Below, one piece after another: positions 59,972 to 64,000 of a stretch of 64,000 nucleotides of DNA (positions are counted from its first letter, which is position 1; each line of letters opens with the position of its first letter). The notes under the pieces are model-generated. The model saw only the letters and a program-made list of their open reading frames with translations. It was not told the origin of the DNA and ran no database searches. This stretch comes from Glycomyces tritici. Its GTDB lineage: Bacteria > Actinomycetota > Actinomycetes > Mycobacteriales > Micromonosporaceae. The position numbers and the translations under genes are program-made. The stretch lies in contig NZ_JAUEMJ010000004.1 of the NCBI RefSeq assembly GCF_030403505.1, forward strand, positions 396,036 to 460,035, written 5' to 3'.

Positions 59972-60931
59972 TCAGCTCGTGCCTCTGATGTGGATGGTCT
60001 GGCCGTCGGTCTCGAGCCAGGTGCCGGGGCGGCCCGGTACGGCGTGGATCTCGCCCTGGCAGGCGCACGCGGGGGCGGCTTCGAGCGGTGCGCCCGCGGC
60101 GGTGAAGCGGGCTTCGGTGACGGTGCCGTGGTGGTCGGAGAAGACGCTGACGTGGCCTGCTGCGGCGACGGCGGCCATGGGCCGGCCGGCGTCGCTGATC
60201 GTCACGGCCCGGGTCAGGGCGGACTGGGCGCCTGCGGTGTGGATGGTCTGAGCGCCTTCGCCGCTGCCGACCGCGACGAACAGGCCGCCCTCGTGCGAGG
60301 TGAGGACGGTGCCGTAGCCCTCGCCGAGGCCGGTGGCGAGCGGCCGCCGCGTCCAAGTGCGGCCCGCGTCGGCAGTGCGGAGGAGGTGGGATTCGGTGAT
60401 GACGGCCAGGTGCCGGTCGGGGCAGCCCTCGATGGCGACGGCGAGCCCGCGCTCGCCGACCGGCGCGATGGCGGTCGCGATGCCGGAGCGGACCGTCTTC
60501 GGCACCGGCAGTGCGACGTACGCGGCCATCGACTCGTAGACGCGGACGAGTGCGGGCCGGGCCCGGTCGGGCGCGAGTTCGGTCGCGCCGGTGATCCAGA
60601 GGGCGTTGCCGAGCGCGGCCATCGAATGCGGGTGGAACCCGGAGGGCAGCGGCAGCGGCAGCGGCGGGCCCAGTTCGGCGCCGCTGTCCGGGTTCTCAGC
60701 CGCCTTGAGCAGGCGGAGCGCGTAGTCGGCTTCGGTCGCGGGGTCGGCGGTGAGGACGAGGAGTTCGCCGTCCCGTCCGATCCAGCCCGCGGCGGCGGCG
60801 CGGATCTGCGGCAGGTTCGCGGCGCGTGCGGGTCGCGCGGTGGTGAGACCCGCGGTTCCGGCGGCGAGGAGGGCGGCCGCACCGGTGAGGACGGTGCGGC
60901 GTTTCAGGCCCAGTGGTTCGGGAACGGCCAT
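59972..60931 (-). CDS. Tat-exported BNR/propeller-like protein
   Basis: 319 residues from ATG 60929-60931. The signal peptide is twin-arginine (GLKRRTVLTGAAALLAAGTA). The rest resembles a sialidase/photosystem-stability-type propeller: ESHLLRTADAGRTWTRRPLA is a clear BNR (S/T-x-D-x-G-x-T-W) repeat, with SHEGGLFVAVGSGEGAQTIH next. No catalytic residues of sialidases are visible, so a structural or binding role is likely. First gene of the operon (30-base gap to the peptidase gene). Confidence 0.78.
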   Translation of the reverse strand: MAVPEPLGLKRRTVLTGAAALLAAGTAGLTTARPARAANLPQIRAAAAGWIGRDGELLVLTADPATEADYALRLLKAAENPDSGAELGPPLPLPLPSGFHPHSMAALGNALWITGATELAPDRARPALVRVYESMAAYVALPVPKTVRSGIATAIAPVGERGLAVAIEGCPDRHLAVITESHLLRTADAGRTWTRRPLATGLGEGYGTVLTSHEGGLFVAVGSGEGAQTIHTAGAQSALTRAVTISDAGRPMAAVAAAGHVSVFSDHHGTVTEARFTAAGAPLEAAPACACQGEIHAVPGRPGTWLETDGQTIHIRGTS

Positions 60932-61022
60932 GTGTGCACTATGACCAACCGTGCCGGGTTATTCCGGCGAACCGCGGTTTTTCATTCCATAGTGCTCTTG
61001 CGCTTCTGGAGAAGTAGGGGAA

Positions 61023-62354
61023 TCAGAGCCAGAGCAGCGCGGCCAGGCCGACGGATGTCCCGGTGGCGGCGAGGATCGCACCGGCGGTGATGAAGCGTCC
61101 GATGGGGACGCGGAGGCCGCGCTGCGCAAGGTCTTCGGGAACGTCGGCGTCGCCTTCGAGACCTGCGGGTGCTACCGCACCGGCCTGCGGCGCCGGGCGC
61201 CGGTCCGAGACCAGGTCGAACCACAGGAGGGTCGCCATCGACCCCCACGGGAGGATCAGCGGCCCGACGTTCGTGCCGATGAGCAGGCCCAGCAGCGTGG
61301 TCGCGTCGCCGGGCGGGACGACCGCTTCGACCGCGGTGTACGCGGGGAGGTTGTTGACGAGGTTCGCCAGGCCCGCGCCGGTGAACCCGGCCCGCAGCAC
61401 CGCGCCGTCGCCCGCCCCGGTGCCGATGAGCGCGGCGACCGCGTCGGCGCCGCCGTGGCGCATGACCGCCGGGATGACGAGGAACAGCCCGGCGGTGAGC
61501 ACGAGCAGCCGCCACGGGATGAGCTCCCAGGTCAAGAGGTCCCGGCGGCGGCGCACGCAGTGGACGAGGAGAAGGCCGGCCGCGCAGCTCGAGACGATCT
61601 GGATCGGGACGTCGGCGACGACCGCGACGACGAACCCGGCGGTGACGACCGCCGCCGTCCACAGCAGTCGCCGGTCGGCGACGAGAGGGAGTCTCGCGGG
61701 GACGAGGTAGCGGTCGCGTTCGCGGTGGCGCCGCCGCCAGAACCCGAACCACAGGCACAGGGCCGTGGCGGCGAGGACCGCAAGCTGCGGCGCCCACATG
61801 CGGGACGCGAACCCGAGCGGGTCGAGGCCGATCCGGTCGGCGGCGAGGAGGTTCGTCAGGTTCGACACGGGCAGGAGCAGGCTCGCCGTGTTCGCCAGCC
61901 ACACGGTGGTCATCGCCAGCGCGAGCGCGGGCGCGCGGGTCGCCGCCGCGAGGGCGAGCATGACGGGCGTGAGCAGCACGATCGTCGTGTCGAGGTTGAG
62001 GAAGACGGTGGTCGCGGTGGCGAGCGCGAAGCAGCACGCGAACAGGGCGGCGTGGCTGCCGCGGCCGAGTCGCGCGAGTGCGGCGGCGGCGAGGTCGAAC
62101 AGCTGCGAGGCCTGGACGATCGCGACCATGACCATGACGGTGCCGAGGAAGAGCACGAGCGGTGCGACCCGGGTGAGGTTGGCGAGCGCGTCGGCTGTGG
62201 GGAGGACGCCCGTGGCCCAGCAGAGCAGCCCGGCGGCGAGGATGCCGAGGCTGACGAGGTCGAGCGGGTCGAGCTTGCGGTTCTTCGGGACGTCCAGGGC
62301 GGCCGGGCCCGCCGGGGTCTCGGGGCTTGGTGGGCCTGCCGGGGTCGTGGTCAC
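61023..62354 (-). CDS. SLC13/ArsB-type ion permease
   Basis: GTG 62352-62354 (VTTTPAGPPSPETPAGPAAL), 443 residues; about 11-12 hydrophobic helices. ANTASLLLPVSNLTNLLAAD and GLANLVNNLPAYTAVEAVVP are the paired signatures of the ArsB/NhaD/citrate-transporter superfamily, and the final LLIGTNVGPLILPWGSMATL matches ArsB and related anion permeases. It exports arsenite or antiporters sodium/carboxylates; no arsenic genes lie nearby, so the substrate is open. Confidence 0.85.
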   Translation of the reverse strand: MTTTPAGPPSPETPAGPAALDVPKNRKLDPLDLVSLGILAAGLLCWATGVLPTADALANLTRVAPLVLFLGTVMVMVAIVQASQLFDLAAAALARLGRGSHAALFACCFALATATTVFLNLDTTIVLLTPVMLALAAATRAPALALAMTTVWLANTASLLLPVSNLTNLLAADRIGLDPLGFASRMWAPQLAVLAATALCLWFGFWRRRHRERDRYLVPARLPLVADRRLLWTAAVVTAGFVVAVVADVPIQIVSSCAAGLLLVHCVRRRRDLLTWELIPWRLLVLTAGLFLVIPAVMRHGGADAVAALIGTGAGDGAVLRAGFTGAGLANLVNNLPAYTAVEAVVPPGDATTLLGLLIGTNVGPLILPWGSMATLLWFDLVSDRRPAPQAGAVAPAGLEGDADVPEDLAQRGLRVPIGRFITAGAILAATGTSVGLAALLWL

Positions 62355-62486
62355 TGCGCCAATGCTAGGAACGGTCCGAGAGCGGCGGCTACGAAGCGCG
62401 ACGAGATCACACAGCGGTGAGAGGTCTGCGGCCGAGAACAAAGGGCGATACCTGCAGACGAGAGGAGCTGGTGAGTCGGCGCAGTC

Positions 62487-62555
62487 TTCTGAGCAAACTT
62501 ACTGATAGATTCTGAGCAATTTTACTGGTACGTTCCGAGTAAATCTACTGATAGG
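62487..62555 (+). repeat. Three tandem 23-bp repeats upstream of the DUF4143 ATPase
   Basis: Units at 62487-62509, 62510-62532 and 62533-62555 share TTCTGAG/TTCCGAG starts and an internal palindrome of type AGTAAATCTACT (units: AGCAAACTTACT, AGCAATTTTACT, AGTAAATCTACT). They are AT-rich against the GC-rich background and end 26 bases before the ATPase start. This suggests an operator bound repeatedly. Confidence 0.82.
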
Positions 62556-62581
62556 AAGTGTGCGGATTGACGGGTGGGAAC

Positions 62582-63829
62582 ATGGGACCGAGAAAACGCT
62601 GGCTTTCGGATCGCGTCGAGCGCGGGCTGGGCCTCGCCCGGGTCGTGGTGGTCACCGGGCCCCGCCAATCCGGCAAGACCACCCTCGTCCGCAGCCTGGT
62701 CGCGCCCGCGGGAACGTTCCGGAGGCTAGACGACGACGCCACCCTTCAAGCAGCTCAGGCAGACCCCATCGGCTTCGCCAGCTACGGCGCGGTCCCGCGA
62801 GCCATCGATGAGATCCAGCTCGGCGGCGATGCGCTCATTCGCGCCATCAAGACGGTGGTCGACGACGATCCGACGAAGGGTCAGTTCCTTCTCGACGGCT
62901 CGGCCGATTTCCTCACGGTTCCGGGCTTGTCCGAGTCGCTGGCAGGGAGAGCCGTCTTCTACGAACTCCTCCCGTTCAGCCAGGGCGAGATCGAAGGCGC
63001 ACGGGACGACTTCGTCAGGCGCGCCTTCACCGAACCCGACTCGATGAGAGGGCTGCCGACCTCGAAGGCCACCCGCGCCGACTACCTGGACCGCATCGTG
63101 CGCGGCGGATTCCCTGAAGCATGCATGCTGCCGGCAGAGGACAGGGGCGACTGGTTCGACGGACTGATCCTCACCGTCACGCAGCGGGACATCACCGCAC
63201 TGACCAATGCACGACGCTCGAACGAAATCCCCGCCTTGCTGCGCTTGCTGGCGGCACGAACTGCGAGTGAACTGGTGGTCTCCCAGATCCACGCCGATTC
63301 AGGGCTCGGACGGGACACCACGGCCGACTACATCGGCTTCCTTGAGATGACCTACATGGTCCACAAGGTGCCGGCTTGGTCCACCAACTTCACCAACCGG
63401 GCCCGTCGTACGCCGAAGACCTATGTGCTCGACTCCGGTCTCGCTGCACACCTTCTAGGGGCCGACGTCGACGGGCTCGCCGTACCCGAGGATCAACGGC
63501 GCGGTCCATTGACCGAGACCTTCGTCATCGGTGAGGTCAAGAAGCAACTCGCATGGTCGGGCACCCGCGCCAAGATGTTCCACTTCAGGGACCAGCACGG
63601 CGCAGAAGTGGATCTGATCTTGGAGCAGCCCGACGGCCGCATTGTGGCCATCGAGGTCAAGGCCGCTGCAACCACCCAGGCCAGAGACTTCAAACACCTT
63701 GCGGCACTTCGAGACAAACTCGGAACTCGATTCGTGCACGGCTTCGTCTTGAGCATGCATCCGACCCCCGTGTCCTTCGGCGACCGGCTCACCGGCCTCC
63801 CGCTCGCTGCGCTGTGGGCATCGGGCTGA
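62582..63829 (+). CDS. ATP-binding protein of the AAA_14-DUF4143 family
   Basis: ATG 62582 with GGTGGGA gives 415 residues; GTG 62558 is an alternative. AAA_14 domain: Walker A VVTGPRQSGKTTLVRSLVAP, a DxD-type Walker B region (PRAIDEIQLGGDALIRAIKT) and sensor FLLDGSADFLTVPGLSESLA. The DUF4143 domain (~225-400) includes RTPKTYVLDSGLAAHLLG and the restriction-like GAEVDLILEQPDGRIVAIEV (D-x-ExK nuclease-fold ligands, DL..E.K). These are widespread lone genes of unknown function, suspected of defence or DNA transactions. The tandem repeats upstream are its likely regulatory site. Confidence 0.88.
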   Translation: MGPRKRWLSDRVERGLGLARVVVVTGPRQSGKTTLVRSLVAPAGTFRRLDDDATLQAAQADPIGFASYGAVPRAIDEIQLGGDALIRAIKTVVDDDPTKGQFLLDGSADFLTVPGLSESLAGRAVFYELLPFSQGEIEGARDDFVRRAFTEPDSMRGLPTSKATRADYLDRIVRGGFPEACMLPAEDRGDWFDGLILTVTQRDITALTNARRSNEIPALLRLLAARTASELVVSQIHADSGLGRDTTADYIGFLEMTYMVHKVPAWSTNFTNRARRTPKTYVLDSGLAAHLLGADVDGLAVPEDQRRGPLTETFVIGEVKKQLAWSGTRAKMFHFRDQHGAEVDLILEQPDGRIVAIEVKAAATTQARDFKHLAALRDKLGTRFVHGFVLSMHPTPVSFGDRLTGLPLAALWASG

Positions 63830-63913
63830 GGCATCGGTGACGACCCCAGGGGTCAGGTCACGCGCATCAGTGCTCGCCGTTGAAGCGTCGTGATGCAACC
63901 GGAAGTGCGGGGC

Positions 63914-63950
63914 GGGGGGGGGGGGGGGCGCCCCCCCCCCCCCCCCCCCG
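63914..63950. other. Probable sequencing/assembly artefact (G15-CG-C20)
   Basis: 15 G (63914-63928), CG, then 20 C (63931-63950), a perfect fold-back homopolymer unlike anything else in the window. The last ~50 bases after it may be misjoined. Confidence 0.8.
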
Positions 63951-64000
63951 CTTGGCGACCGGGGGCTTGTGGGCCGGGTTGCACCCGCCGACCCGGGACC

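Overview
The window is about 70% GC, dense with genes, and uses GTG and TTG starts freely. It carries a mycothiol synthase (mshD), CIRCE-controlled groEL, an Rv3235-like protein, a CDC48-like ATPase and several Tat- or Sec-exported carbohydrate enzymes. This points to a soil or plant-associated actinomycete. The protein styles suggest Glycomycetaceae or a near relative, but that placement is inference. No integrase, transposase, phage structural module or CRISPR array was seen.

Layout. 1-11.6 kb: housekeeping and membrane genes (partial CDC48-type ATPase, beta-helix membrane protein, stand-alone groEL behind two CIRCE elements, polytopic membrane protein, POT peptide transporter, membrane metallophosphoesterase, GNAT, half-length LtrA-like protein). 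11.7-12.6 kb: a gene-poor stretch with two perfect DnaA boxes, then a Lnu-like nucleotidyltransferase. 12.6-28.2 kb: a carbohydrate island with a large secreted polysaccharide lyase, a D-2-hydroxyacid dehydrogenase, a Tat-lipoprotein sugar ABC importer with two permeases, a secreted pectate lyase and a cytoplasmic GH59 enzyme. It is dotted with palindromes of LacI-operator type and an exact 16-bp repeat. An Rv3235-like gene and a DUF2786 gene interrupt it. 28.3-36 kb: cupins, an aminoglycoside-phosphotransferase-like kinase, PhoD phosphatase, and two secreted enzymes with ricin-type lectin tails (CE4 deacetylase, CE1-like esterase). 36-44.7 kb: an autoregulated ArsR operon, a transglycosylase, a SpoIIE phosphatase, a CPBP protein, an iron-box-controlled FhuF-like reductase, two tRNA-Ser genes, mshD and a Nudix gene. 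44.7-53.6 kb: PitA/PhoU-like phosphate uptake with PHO-box-like repeats, an AI-2E exporter-dinG pair, and a tightly overlapping GroES-like/tyrA/DUF885 operon. 53.6-64 kb: an HTH_42 (AlkZ-like) protein, tRNA-Arg with a truncated upstream copy of its 3' part, a Tat-exported propeller-like protein, a MOSC protein, a three-gene envelope cluster, an ion permease and a DUF4143 ATPase preceded by three tandem 23-bp repeats.

How the genes fit together. The 12.6-28.2 kb island reads as outside-to-inside polysaccharide use: secreted lyases cut acidic polymers, the binding protein and two permeases import oligosaccharides, and the dehydrogenase and GH59 act in the cytoplasm. Shared operators suggest common control, but no LacI-family regulator lies in the window. 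The last part of the window contains a fold-back G15-CG-C20 run that looks like a sequencing or assembly artefact, so sequence after about 63,910 should not be trusted.
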